50,747 bases of DNA from Nocardia exalbida NBRC 100660 (GTDB lineage: Bacteria; Actinomycetota; Actinomycetes; Mycobacteriales; Mycobacteriaceae), in contig NZ_BAFZ01000158.1 of the NCBI RefSeq assembly GCF_000308575.1, positions 1 through 50,747 on the forward strand, written 5' to 3'. A program made the position numbers and the translations under genes. The notes under the pieces were generated by a model. It was not told where the DNA came from and ran no database searches. It saw only the letters and a list, made by a program, of their open reading frames with translations. Positions 34,490 through 43,109 of the stretch are shown in pieces; position 1 is the stretch's first letter, and every line of letters starts with the position of its first letter.

Positions 34490-35818
34490 TCAGCGGGGAT
34501 GCAGGGTGATCCGGGCGTTGTCGGCGGGGCTGAGGCCGGTGTGATAGCGACGTGGGGGTTCGACGGGACCGGTGGCCGCACCGATGCGACGATGCTCGAG
34601 GATGGTGCGGAAGAGGATGCGCGCTTCCGCCAAGGCGAATTGGGCGCCCAGACAGCGATGCGCGCCGGCGCCGAAGGTCAGCCAGGTGCGGCCGTTCGGT
34701 GGCTCGTCGAGGAAGCGTTCAGGGCGGAAGACCATCGGGTCCGAATAATGCCGTGGTGATTCGTGAATGAGGAGAATCGGGACTATGACGATGGCCCCCT
34801 TGGGGACGTGGACGCCGTTGACCACGGTGTCGCGCAGCGCGCGCCGCCCGGTGAACGGAGACACCGGGCGGATTCGCATCGTTTCGGCCACCACGGCGTC
34901 GAGGTATGTGTCGAGCCGGGCGCAGTCGCCTGCGTCGACCGCCGCGTCGAGCTCGGCCATGGCTGCCGGGTGGGCGGCCAGCATGGCGGCGATCCAGCCG
35001 AGCGTGATCGCGGTGGTCTCGTAGGCGCCCAGCAGGATGCCACGCATATTGCGGGCCAATGCGGCGTCGTCGTGCTGATCCAGTTCGGTGCCGACATACC
35101 GCGACAGCACATCTTTCCGGCCGTTCCCGTCACCGGGCGTGGACCGGCGCGCGGCGATTTCCTCGATGATGAGGGCGTCGACCTCGGACTGGCGGCGGCT
35201 GAGCGGCGGGTAGGGCAGCGTGTAGCCACCGACCAGCGGAGTGAGCAAGGTGACGGCGAGAAAACCGCGACTTTCTATTTCCCCGAACCACCGGCTCACC
35301 GCCTGTTTCAGCCGGTCCTTGCGGGGCGGAGCCACGTCGCCGAAGACGACGCCGAGCAGCACGCCGATGGCCAAGTCGTAGCCGACCTTCAGAAATTCGA
35401 ACGGTTCACCAACGGGCCAGGTCGGCAGTTCGCGCTGGACCACCTCCACCATGAGATCCTCGTAGGACCGGAGTGCCTTGCTCTGGAACGGCGGCGCGAA
35501 CAGTTGACGTTCGCGGCGATGGTCGTCACCGTCGAGGAAGATCAACGTCTGCTTGCCGAACATCATGTCGTGGCTGGAGAAGCGGCTCAGCACCTGCCCG
35601 ACCGAGAAGTCGTCGTGGTTGGCGAACAGTCCTCGCACATCGTCCATGTCGTACGTGACCAGCATGGTCGGAAATCCCGGCGGCGAGACGACGAACCGTT
35701 CACCGAATTCCAGCAAGGGGGATCGGTGCGTACCGGGGCGCATCAGTCCACCGATCTGCGCGATGTGGCGGGTGCGTAGCCGAGGGAGTTCACGCAGAGA
35801 TATCGGGGCATGCGACAT
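34490..35818 (-). CDS. Cytochrome P450
   Basis: A 442-residue soluble bacterial P450. The haem-binding motif FGAGAHRCLG has the thiolate Cys389; ExxR is at 312-315 (ETMR). The oxygen-binding I-helix reads GAYETT 264-269 instead of the usual (A/G)GxxTT, so Tyr and Glu sit at the positions next to the haem iron. A PERF-like FRPERF is at 364-369. The ATG at 35818 has AGGAT upstream. It runs in the same direction as, and 384 bases before, the prenyltransferase-synthase gene, so it is the obvious candidate to oxidise the terpene product. No ferredoxin is nearby. Confidence 0.92.
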   Translation of the reverse strand: MSHAPISLRELPRLRTRHIAQIGGLMRPGTHRSPLLEFGERFVVSPPGFPTMLVTYDMDDVRGLFANHDDFSVGQVLSRFSSHDMMFGKQTLIFLDGDDHRRERQLFAPPFQSKALRSYEDLMVEVVQRELPTWPVGEPFEFLKVGYDLAIGVLLGVVFGDVAPPRKDRLKQAVSRWFGEIESRGFLAVTLLTPLVGGYTLPYPPLSRRQSEVDALIIEEIAARRSTPGDGNGRKDVLSRYVGTELDQHDDAALARNMRGILLGAYETTAITLGWIAAMLAAHPAAMAELDAAVDAGDCARLDTYLDAVVAETMRIRPVSPFTGRRALRDTVVNGVHVPKGAIVIVPILLIHESPRHYSDPMVFRPERFLDEPPNGRTWLTFGAGAHRCLGAQFALAEARILFRTILEHRRIGAATGPVEPPRRYHTGLSPADNARITLHPR

Positions 35819-35911
35819 GTAGCCATCCTCGACCCGTTGCTCGGCGACTCGCAAACATGAAATCCCCGCAGTGGCAATAGATGCCGCTGCCTGCGCGCGG
35901 TGGCCCCTTCC

Positions 35912-36259
35912 TTACGCTGCGAAGCCCAGACCGAGCGCGACCGCGACCGGAATCAGGTAGAGCATCGGAAACGCCACGGTCTTGTACGAGCGGGCCCGCA
36001 GCACGGTGATCACCGCGCCTGCGAAGTACAGGATCAGGCCGATGGCCGCTGCGACTCCGATCGCGGGAACGAAGAGGCCGGCGATCAGCCCGAGCGCTCC
36101 AGCGGCCTTGGCCGATCCCAGTGGCGTCCACCACGATTGCGGCACGCCGTATTCCACCAGCGGGTCCACGACGAACGCGGCCCGGCGCAGCAGCGAGACC
36201 GCCGAGAAGCCGACCCAGGCGGCAGCGACGATGGTGACGACGATGTATGCAGTGTTCAT
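35912..36259 (-). CDS. DoxX-like small membrane protein
   Basis: A 115-residue protein with four hydrophobic helices (about 3-22, 45-65, 70-88, 95-113) and the DoxX_2-type pattern LGSAKAAGALGLIAG. The start at 36259 has GAGAAGA upstream. It is divergent from a MerR-type regulator across 158 bp, an arrangement I know from small DoxX/MerR stress pairs. Function unknown. Confidence 0.8.
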   Translation of the reverse strand: MNTAYIVVTIVAAAWVGFSAVSLLRRAAFVVDPLVEYGVPQSWWTPLGSAKAAGALGLIAGLFVPAIGVAAAIGLILYFAGAVITVLRARSYKTVAFPMLYLIPVAVALGLGFAA

Positions 36260-36350
36260 GGGAATCTTCTCGGTTTCTCTTCGATAAGTCCTGGTCCGGA
36301 TGGGTTCGCCGCAATGACGACGCAGCGCGCCGGGGTGTGACATCCGGAAA

Positions 36351-36367
36351 ACCGAACCCGGTTCGGT
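36351..36367. promoter_or_regulatory. 17-bp palindrome, candidate MerR operator
   Basis: ACCGAACC-C-GGTTCGGT, a perfect dyad between the DoxX-like and MerR genes. A second weaker dyad, GTGAG-N8-CTCAC, lies at 36396-36413 next to the MerR start. A TTGACT at 36380-36385 may be a -35 word. MerR proteins bind such dyads in stretched promoters. Confidence 0.55.
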
Positions 36368-36417
36368 GGTCCGCGGCGGTTGACTCTGACATCGTGTGAG
36401 GCTGCAGACTCACTCGC

Positions 36418-37257
36418 GTGACCGACCCCTCGAAGCTGATGTCCATCGGCCGCTTTTCCTCGTTGAGCAGGATCAGCGTGCGGATGCTGCGGCACTACGA
36501 CTCGAGCGGTGTGCTGACTCCCGCCGTGGTCGATGCCAGCGGATATCGCAGGTATTCGCCGGAGCAGCTGGGTGATGCCGCCCGGATTCGGCAGCTGCGT
36601 GACGTCGGGTTCGGCGTGTCCGCCATCGGAGCCCTGCTCGCCGTGTTCGGCACTCCCGCGTATGCCGATGCGCTGCGATTGCAGCGCCGGGCACTCGTGG
36701 ACGAGGCCGCCTCGGCCAGGCATCGGCTGGCCCTCATCGAGCGCATGCTCGACCGGAACGAACTGGAGAACACCTTGTCCGACATCGAGGTTGAATTGAT
36801 CGACATCCCCGCGCAGACGCTGGTGACGCTGCGGGGGACGGTGGAAAACTACGCCGCCGAGGGGGACCTGTGGGAGCGATTCATGCCCGAGCTCCAGCGG
36901 CAGAACATCGCGATCACGGGTGCGGGCGGCTGTATCGAACACGACGGGGAATTCCGGGAAGCCGATGTCGACGAATCGGTTTTCGTGGAGACCGCCGCAG
37001 GTGTCGAAGCCACAGACCCGCTCGTGGCGCTGCACTTCCCGGGTCGCCGCGCGGTGTGCGCGACCGTGACCGGACCGTTCGCCGAGATGATCCCGCAAGC
37101 ACACGATCGAATCGCGGCCTTCATCGATGACAAGGGTCTGCGGATCGCTCGTACCGACGACGACGTCTCGACCCACCATTTCAACGTCTATCGCAACGAC
37201 TGCAGCCAGGTGCCGGAGTCGGAGGCGATGATCTCGGTGACCGTCCCGGTCCTGTGA
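36418..37257 (+). CDS. MerR-family regulator with a GyrI-like effector domain
   Basis: A 279-residue regulator. MerR winged helix-turn-helix at 8-77 (SIGRFSSLSRISVRMLRHYD, then GYRRYSPEQL), coiled dimerisation helix at about 85-120, and a GyrI/BacR-like ligand-binding domain at 130-279 (VTLRGTVENYAAEGDLWERF). Such proteins bind hydrophobic drugs in a shallow pocket. GTG 36418 sits right after the operator region. It is divergent from the DoxX-like gene. Confidence 0.9.
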   Translation: MTDPSKLMSIGRFSSLSRISVRMLRHYDSSGVLTPAVVDASGYRRYSPEQLGDAARIRQLRDVGFGVSAIGALLAVFGTPAYADALRLQRRALVDEAASARHRLALIERMLDRNELENTLSDIEVELIDIPAQTLVTLRGTVENYAAEGDLWERFMPELQRQNIAITGAGGCIEHDGEFREADVDESVFVETAAGVEATDPLVALHFPGRRAVCATVTGPFAEMIPQAHDRIAAFIDDKGLRIARTDDDVSTHHFNVYRNDCSQVPESEAMISVTVPVL

Positions 37258-37410
37258 GCACATCCTCGCCTCATCGCCGTTGGTCGACTGTCGCGGCACG
37301 GGTGGCTCGGCGGGTGTGACAGTGGCGGTGACCGGCGGTGTCCGCGGACTGCTCGACGCGGTGGCGGGAAAGCACGGCTGATCCGCCGGTCGCTCCGGAG
37401 TCGCTGGACG

Positions 37411-37465
37411 GCTGGATACATATATCGAGCAACCGGGAACAAACCGGTTTGCTGGATACATATAT
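37411..37465 (+). promoter_or_regulatory. Two identical 15-bp direct repeats: probable MocR operator
   Basis: GCTGGATACATATAT occurs at 37411-37425 and again at 37451-37465, 40 bases apart (about four helical turns, same face). The spacing holds a perfect palindrome AAACCGGTTT at 37441-37450. MocR-type regulators such as PdxR, GabR and TauR use direct repeats, so this is the likely autoregulatory site, 35 bp before the MocR start. Confidence 0.75.
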
Positions 37466-37500
37466 TCTCCGTACGGGTGGCGACGACGAGCGGAGTGTCA

Positions 37501-38853
37501 GTGACGGAGCCGGATTCTGCACTGCTGGTGCGGGCGCTGCAGGCCGATGCTTCGCACACCCCCGAGTCGGTCCGCGCGGTGACCGCCCGGTTGATCCGGG
37601 ACGGTGCGCTCACCGCGGGTGCGCGCTTGCCGACTATTCGCGAGGTTGCCCGGCGCTGCGGGCTGAGTACGCGCACGGTTGTCGCCGCGTGGAGCGCGCT
37701 GCGCGAGGAAGGCCTGATCACCACCAATCGACGTGGTGGCACGGTGGTAGTCGCGCTCGAGGAGGTCCCGGCGGGCCGTGCGCTCGCGGCCCGCGACCTG
37801 CTGACCGGAAGTCCGGACTACGCATTGCAACCCGATCTGGCACCCGCCATGCTGGCCGGATTGCACACCGATCAGCTCAACCGACCCGGGCGTGACTACA
37901 TCACCGATCGGCTGCGCGAAGCCGTCGTCGACGGCTGGCCGTTCGCGGCCGAGGCCTTCGCCGCGGCGGGCGGCGGTTCGGAGGGTTTGTTCCTCGCGGT
38001 GGACGCCGCCGCACCCGCGGGTTCCCTTGTCGCCGTGGAGGAGCCGGTGATGCCGGGCTTCCTCGACACCCTGGCGGAGGTCGGGTACGAGGTGCTCGGT
38101 ATCGAATCCGACGAACAGGGGGCGCTGCCCGACGCGCTGGCGGCAGTGCTGCGGCGGCAGCCGTCGGCGGTGGTGCTCCAGCCGGAGGGCGGGTACGCGA
38201 TGGGTGGCGCGCTGTCGCAGGACCGCGCCACGGAGTTGGCCGCCGTGCTCGCCGCGGCGGAGCAGGTGCCCTGGATCGTCGAGGACGACGCGGTGGGGCC
38301 GCTGGCCCTGGCGCAGGCGCCCTCGCTCGGCCGCTGGTTCCCGCGCCGCAGCGTGCGGGTGCGCAGCTATTGCAAGGCCTACGGCATGGACATTCGGACC
38401 TGTGTTATCGGCGGCAGCGCCGAATTGGTCGACCGGGCCATTCGTGCCCGGGTCCACGGCATCGCCGCCAACAGCCGGATCTTGCAGAACGCCTTGGCGC
38501 ACCTCATCATCGACCCGGCGACCGCCGCACTGATCGATACCGCCCGCGATCGCTATACCGCCCGTCGGGAAGGGCTGCTCGCGGCGTTGCGCGAGCGCGG
38601 CGTCACCGCGTGTTCCGGTGTGAACAGCCTGGTGGTGTGGGTGGAGGTCGCCGATGAACAGGCGGCGCTGCTCGAGCTGGCCCGGCACGGGATCGTCGTC
38701 GGATCGGGGGCGAAATCGTATGTGGCACCGCCGCGTCCGGGCGTGATGCGCGTCGCGGTGCCGCAGCTACCCGATGCGACCGCCGGGCTCGCCGAACTCG
38801 CCGGCCTGCTCGCCGAGGCCGCGGGTGCCACGCATCGGGAGTTCCTGGACTAG
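37501..38853 (+). CDS. MocR-type regulator (GntR helix-turn-helix plus aminotransferase domain)
   Basis: A 450-residue regulator. GntR winged helix-turn-helix at 12-80 (SVRAVTARLIRDGALTAGAR, then TIREVARRCGLSTRTV). A fold-type I PLP domain follows at about 110-450, with the pyridine Asp in IVEDDA (about 262) and the probable Schiff-base Lys292 in RSYCKAYGMD. The usual arginine that anchors the substrate carboxylate is in the GVMRVAV region. GTG 37501 has GGAG five bases upstream and is preferred; GTG 37477 extends it by eight residues. Its motif recurs in the rhodanese promoter, so it probably controls the sulfur cluster. The ligand may be an amine or sulfonate, by analogy with TauR. Confidence 0.9.
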   Translation: MTEPDSALLVRALQADASHTPESVRAVTARLIRDGALTAGARLPTIREVARRCGLSTRTVVAAWSALREEGLITTNRRGGTVVVALEEVPAGRALAARDLLTGSPDYALQPDLAPAMLAGLHTDQLNRPGRDYITDRLREAVVDGWPFAAEAFAAAGGGSEGLFLAVDAAAPAGSLVAVEEPVMPGFLDTLAEVGYEVLGIESDEQGALPDALAAVLRRQPSAVVLQPEGGYAMGGALSQDRATELAAVLAAAEQVPWIVEDDAVGPLALAQAPSLGRWFPRRSVRVRSYCKAYGMDIRTCVIGGSAELVDRAIRARVHGIAANSRILQNALAHLIIDPATAALIDTARDRYTARREGLLAALRERGVTACSGVNSLVVWVEVADEQAALLELARHGIVVGSGAKSYVAPPRPGVMRVAVPQLPDATAGLAELAGLLAEAAGATHREFLD

Positions 38854-39846
38854 CGGACGGGCCGCGGATGCAGCCGCGGGGGCTATCCCGGTGCTGACGC
38901 GGTGCAGGCATTCCGCGTATCGGGGATGGCCGACCGCGAGAGGAATGTGGAACAGCACTTCGGTGGCGGCGGCGAGGCCCCGGTCCTCGCGCAGCTGTTC
39001 GACGATCTGCTCGGCGGTTCCGATCCGGATGCGGTTGTCCGTGAGGAATCGTCGCCGGTCGGCGGCGCTCGGCAGCTCCGGGTAGTAGGCCGGGCTCAGT
39101 CGGATGTCGGTGTCGAGCAGGTCGAGCGCGTCACGTTCGCTGTCACCGGGCAGCACCGTGACAGTCGACCCGACGCGCGGTGTGCCGCGGCAAGAGGACA
39201 GATAGGCGTCGACGAGCTCGGCGACATCGCCACCGGCGCGCGCCTGGGAGTTGCCGTGCGGAAGGAGTCCGTCGCCCGCCGCGCCCGCGCGCCGCGCGGT
39301 GTCGATGTTGCCGGTGGACTGCCAGATCCGGGAACGCAGGGTGCCCGGTGGCGGATACAGGGCGATGTCGTCGGTGACGCGGCCGTAGGCCAATAGACGC
39401 CGCAGCGCGGCCATCCGGTCGGCGTACAGCGCCTCCCGGTCGGTGTCGGGAACACCGAATCCGATATAGCTGGAGGCGGAGTGGCCGAATCCGAGGCCCT
39501 TGCCGACACCGAGTTCGAGCCGTCCGCCGCTGAGCGCGTCGGTGACCACCGCGTCCTCCGCCAGACGCACCGGATGTTCGAACGGCAGTGCCACCACGCC
39601 GGTGCCGAGCCGGATCGTTGTGGTGTGCTGGGCGACCGCGGCGACGAACGGGAAGACGGCGGGCAGTGCGGCGTGATGGGCCTCGAAATGCCGGGTCGCG
39701 AACCAGAGGGCGCCGAAGCCGAGTTGTTCGGCACGCGTGCCGATGTCGATGGTCTGCCGGTAGACCTCGGCGACCGGCGGACCGCTGCGCAACTGCACGA
39801 ACAACGACGGCGCGCTGATCGCCGCTGACGACGACGAAGTGATCAC
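38767..39846 (-). CDS. LLM class flavin-dependent oxidoreductase
   Basis: A 359-residue luciferase-like monooxygenase. The TIM-barrel pattern includes DIGTRAEQLGFGALWFATRH, then TTIRLGTGVVALPFEHPVRLAED (typical LLM motif) and GGRLELGVGKG. The start is GTG 39846, overlapping the upstream stop by GTGA, so it is coupled to the second LLM gene. The last 29 codons overlap the 3' end of the convergent MocR gene (38767-38853); the tail PLVQELPMRGTRGLGEQ may be a non-conserved extension. It is third in a leftward operon with a rhodanese and another LLM enzyme. Confidence 0.85.
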   Translation of the reverse strand: MITSSSSAAISAPSLFVQLRSGPPVAEVYRQTIDIGTRAEQLGFGALWFATRHFEAHHAALPAVFPFVAAVAQHTTTIRLGTGVVALPFEHPVRLAEDAVVTDALSGGRLELGVGKGLGFGHSASSYIGFGVPDTDREALYADRMAALRRLLAYGRVTDDIALYPPPGTLRSRIWQSTGNIDTARRAGAAGDGLLPHGNSQARAGGDVAELVDAYLSSCRGTPRVGSTVTVLPGDSERDALDLLDTDIRLSPAYYPELPSAADRRRFLTDNRIRIGTAEQIVEQLREDRGLAAATEVLFHIPLAVGHPRYAECLHRVSTGIAPAAASAARPLVQELPMRGTRGLGEQAGEFGEPGGRIG

Positions 39847-41147
39847 AGCCGGTAATGCCCTCTCAGGGTGGTGGTGTCGTATTCGGTGCGGAAGATGCCG
39901 CGCCTACGCAGCAGCGGGACGACATGATCGACGAAATCGGCCAGCCCGCTGGGCAATTCGTCGATCATCACATTGAATCCGTCGACGGCGCCCGCCGAGA
40001 ACCAGTCCGCGATGAATCCGGCCACCTGCTCCGGGCCGCCGACCACCTTGGCGTGCACACTGCCCGAGGCCAGCAGGCGCGCCGCGCCACGCGTGTCCGC
40101 GCCACTGGAGCGCACGTACTCGAGCAGTACCGCGCGCTGTCCGCGTGACCCCCCGTCGGTGTTCTCGTCGGGAATCCTCTCCCACGGGAACGGCGCGTTC
40201 AGGTCGAGATCGGCGGGGTCGAGGCCGAGCCGTTCGGCGAGGTTGACCAGTTGGACCTCGTCGGGAATGAGGTCGATGAGCTCGCGTTCGCGTCGCCGGG
40301 CCGCGGCTTCGGAATCGGCGAGCACGACGATCAGTCCCGGCAACAGCTTCACACTGTCGGGAGCGCGCCCGGCGTCGGCGGCCCGACGCCGGAGCTCGAT
40401 GCGGCGCTGCGCCGCCGACCCGGGATCGACGTGTGCGGAGTAGACGGCGTCCGCTGTCCTCGCACCCAGTTCCACGCCGTGGGTGGAGGCGCCCGCCTGG
40501 ATCAGCACCGGCCTACCGTGGGTCAGCGGCGGTGCCTTCAACGGCCCGGCCACCCGGAAGAACTTGCCGTCGTGGTCGATCGACCGGACCGCCGCCGGGT
40601 CGAGGTAGCGGCCGGTCGCCTTGTCACCGACGATCGCGTCGGCGGGCGCCGAATCCCACAGCGCGGTCACCACGTCGAGGAATTCGGCGGCGCGGGCGTA
40701 CCGTTCGGACTTCGGCGGGGCCTGGCTCAGGGAATAGTTGCGGGCCGCGGCGTCGCCGCCGGTGACGACGTAGTTCCAGCCCACCCGGCCACCGGACACC
40801 GCCGACAGCGCGGCGAACGAGCGCGCCAGATTGTAGGGGTCGTTGTAGGAGGTCGTGGCGGTGACGATCAGGCCGATGTGGCTGGTATGCGCGGCCAGCA
40901 CGGATTGGGCGATGAACGGGTCGAGCAGCCGGCTGGGCGCGGTCCAGTCCTTGGCCTGGATGTCCGGTGAGTCGGCCAGGAACACGGCATCGAGCAGTCC
41001 GCGTTCGGCGGTGCGCGCCACGTCGAGGTAGTGCTCGATCCCGACGAAGTGCGCCGCGGGTTGTTCGGCGCGCCGCCACGGGCTGCCGAGGGCGCCGCCG
41101 GGTATCAGGTTGGCGTTGAGGATGACATGTCGTGGCTGGGCGGTCAT
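39843..41147 (-). CDS. NtaA/SnaA/DszA-type flavin monooxygenase
   Basis: A 434-residue two-component FMNH2-dependent monooxygenase. It begins with the family's typical LNANLIPGGALGSPWRR and has FIAQSVLAAHTSHIGLIVTA, VGWNYVVTGGDAAARNYSL, then PVLIQAGASTHGVELGARTADAVYSA. Relatives attack C-S or C-N bonds in sulfones, nitrilotriacetate and related compounds. It starts at 41147, four bases inside the rhodanese stop (ATGA). No flavin reductase is in the operon, so reduced flavin must come from elsewhere; the FMN reductase at 6974 is a possibility only. Confidence 0.9.
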   Translation of the reverse strand: MTAQPRHVILNANLIPGGALGSPWRRAEQPAAHFVGIEHYLDVARTAERGLLDAVFLADSPDIQAKDWTAPSRLLDPFIAQSVLAAHTSHIGLIVTATTSYNDPYNLARSFAALSAVSGGRVGWNYVVTGGDAAARNYSLSQAPPKSERYARAAEFLDVVTALWDSAPADAIVGDKATGRYLDPAAVRSIDHDGKFFRVAGPLKAPPLTHGRPVLIQAGASTHGVELGARTADAVYSAHVDPGSAAQRRIELRRRAADAGRAPDSVKLLPGLIVVLADSEAAARRRERELIDLIPDEVQLVNLAERLGLDPADLDLNAPFPWERIPDENTDGGSRGQRAVLLEYVRSSGADTRGAARLLASGSVHAKVVGGPEQVAGFIADWFSAGAVDGFNVMIDELPSGLADFVDHVVPLLRRRGIFRTEYDTTTLRGHYRL

Positions 41148-42019
41148 GGCGGATCTCCGGGGATCAGGGTGAGGGGATGGGGGTCGGGCGCGGGGGAGTC
41201 GCCGCGGACGAGGGGTCGTGCCGGGTCGGCGGTCCACTGCGAGAGCGAGCCGGGATACAGGGCGATCTCGATGCCGAGTGTGGTGAGGACGAAGACCTGG
41301 AGGGCCGCGGCCATCCCGCTGCCGCAGTGGGTGGCGGCGGGCTTCGCGGGGCCGAGGCCGAGGCGGCGATAGCGCGTACGCAGGGTGTGTTCGTCGCGGA
41401 GCAGTCCGTACTCGTCGAAGTCGTCGAAGACCGGCGCGTTGACGGCATCGGGGATGTGACCGGCGAACGCGCCCTCGCCGCGATAGTGGCTGTGGGGGCG
41501 GGCATCGAGGAGGATGCCGCGTGCGGGCAGCGTCGCCACGGCGGCGGTGCCGACCACGGGAAGTCCGCCGGGCCGCGCGGACACGGTTCCCGCCGTGACG
41601 GTTTCGGTGCCCGAGACGATGGGGCCGCCTGCCGCGCGCCACGCCCGCAGCCCACCGTCGAGGAGCCGGACGTCGGTCAGTCCCGCCCAGCGCAGGACCC
41701 ACCAGGCGCGGGCGGCGGGTACCGAGCGGGAGTCGTCGTAGACCACCACGGTGCTGTCGGCACGGATGCCCCAGCTCCGCAGCGCGGTGGTGAGTGGTCC
41801 GGCTTCCGGCAGCGGGCGGGCGCCGGAGCACGCGGTGGCGGTACCCGCCAGGTCGGCGTCGACGTCGACGAACCGCGCTCCGGGCAGGTGCCCGCGCCGG
41901 AATGCGTTGGGGTCGGGCCCGCCTGCGCCGACCCGGACGTCGAGCAGCACCAGCTGTTCGGGTGGGTCGTCACGCAAGTTGCTCGCGGAGATGAGGTGGG
42001 CGGCACGGGCCCCGGACAT
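41144..42019 (-). CDS. Thiosulfate/3-mercaptopyruvate-type sulfurtransferase (rhodanese)
   Basis: A 291-residue tandem rhodanese. The inactive N-terminal domain is residues 5-140 (LVLLDVRVG, VVVYDDS, LLDGGLRAW). The active C-terminal domain has Cys232 in the loop HCGSGM, which is of the mercaptopyruvate sulfurtransferase type (CGSG-hydrophobic). It transfers sulfane sulfur to an acceptor. AAGGAT precedes the ATG by six bases. It is the first gene of the leftward operon, divergent from a second rhodanese. Confidence 0.9.
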   Translation of the reverse strand: MSGARAAHLISASNLRDDPPEQLVLLDVRVGAGGPDPNAFRRGHLPGARFVDVDADLAGTATACSGARPLPEAGPLTTALRSWGIRADSTVVVYDDSRSVPAARAWWVLRWAGLTDVRLLDGGLRAWRAAGGPIVSGTETVTAGTVSARPGGLPVVGTAAVATLPARGILLDARPHSHYRGEGAFAGHIPDAVNAPVFDDFDEYGLLRDEHTLRTRYRRLGLGPAKPAATHCGSGMAAALQVFVLTTLGIEIALYPGSLSQWTADPARPLVRGDSPAPDPHPLTLIPGDPP

Positions 42020-42059
42020 CGCGATCCTTTCGACGCTCGGACTATGCGCGGTGCCGAGG

Positions 42060-42151
42060 ATATGTATCCCGAGGCGGTGGAAACATAATTCGGGTCTGCG
42101 TGACTTTTTGTGTTCACAGTATCGCGGTGCGGCTCATATGTTTTCACCGCC
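42060..42151. promoter_or_regulatory. Divergent rhodanese promoter with repeated MocR-like sites
   Basis: The 172-bp divergent region has the core GGATACATAT on the minus strand at 42069-42060, identical to the MocR repeats. TGGAAACATA lies at 42078-42087 and TGAAAACATA on the minus strand at 42146-42137, one and two mismatches from TGGATACATA. The last two belong to a 14/15 inverted repeat GGCGGTGGAAACATA (42073-42087) and TATGTTTTCACCGCC (42137-42151). Confidence 0.6.
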
Positions 42152-42191
42152 GAGGTCGCCCGACCCGGCACATATCAGCGAGAGGGCTGCT

Positions 42192-43103
42192 ATGGGAGAC
42201 GTCCTGACGAGCCGAGTCGTCGACGCCGAATGGTTGCGGACCCGTCTCTCGGACCCCGGCGTCATCGTCATCGAGGTGACCAACACGCCGGGTGCCGAGT
42301 CGGACCGGAGCACTATCGAGGGCGCGCGCACCGTTTACTGGAAAGATCTGCTCTGGCACCACTCGCGCCGGGAATTCCCCGCGGCACCGGTCCTGGTCGA
42401 TCGTCTGCACGCACTCGGTGCCGATGCCGAGTCGACGGTGGTCTTCGCGGGCGAGCCGACGCAATTCGCCGCGTACGCCATCTGGGTGGCCGCGGCGGTG
42501 GGGATCGGTGGTGACCTGCGCTATCTGGACGGCGGATTGCCCGCGTGGCGCGCCACCGAAGCCGCGAACGGCACCGCGTCGAACGCCTCCGCTGCCGCAC
42601 CGATCGAACGCGCCGCCGATGCGGCCGAGCCCACCGGCGATGCGCAGGCCTCCGCGTCGCCGGAGCCGCTGCCCCGGGTGGCGCCGCGCCACGACGAAAT
42701 CGTCGTCGGCCGGGACGAGGTCCGCGCGGCCCTCGGATCGTCCGTCGCCATCCTGGATCTGCGCTCACCGGAGGAGTATTCGGGTCTGCGGGTGTCCCCG
42801 CTCACCGAGCCGATAGATCACGGTGCCGAACGGGCGGGACGGATTCCGGGCGCGCGGAGCCTGCCCGCGCAGGATCTGCTCGACGAGCGCGGACTGCTGC
42901 GACCGGTATCCGAACTTCGGGAGCGGGTGGCCGAGCTCGGCATCGACGGTGCCGAGCAGATCATCGCCTACTGCCGGCTCTCACATCGCGCCGCGCTGGG
43001 CTGGCTGGTGTTCACCGACCTGCTCGACGATCACCGGGTCCGCGTCTACGACGGATCCTGGACCGAATGGGGCAGCTTGGTCGGCGCGCCCATCGAGGAC
43101 TGA
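42192..43103 (+). CDS. Second tandem rhodanese sulfurtransferase
   Basis: A 303-residue tandem rhodanese, not closely similar to the one divergent from it. The C-terminal domain has Cys251 in CRLSHRA, a thiosulfate-type active loop (C-R-x-S-x-R). The inter-domain linker (123-158) is long and Ala/Pro-rich. The ATG at 42192 has GAGAGGG upstream. It leads the rightward operon, six bases before the ABC permease gene, and probably passes sulfur released inside the cell to acceptors. Confidence 0.9.
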   Translation: MGDVLTSRVVDAEWLRTRLSDPGVIVIEVTNTPGAESDRSTIEGARTVYWKDLLWHHSRREFPAAPVLVDRLHALGADAESTVVFAGEPTQFAAYAIWVAAAVGIGGDLRYLDGGLPAWRATEAANGTASNASAAAPIERAADAAEPTGDAQASASPEPLPRVAPRHDEIVVGRDEVRAALGSSVAILDLRSPEEYSGLRVSPLTEPIDHGAERAGRIPGARSLPAQDLLDERGLLRPVSELRERVAELGIDGAEQIIAYCRLSHRAALGWLVFTDLLDDHRVRVYDGSWTEWGSLVGAPIED

Positions 43104-43109
43104 TCCGCG

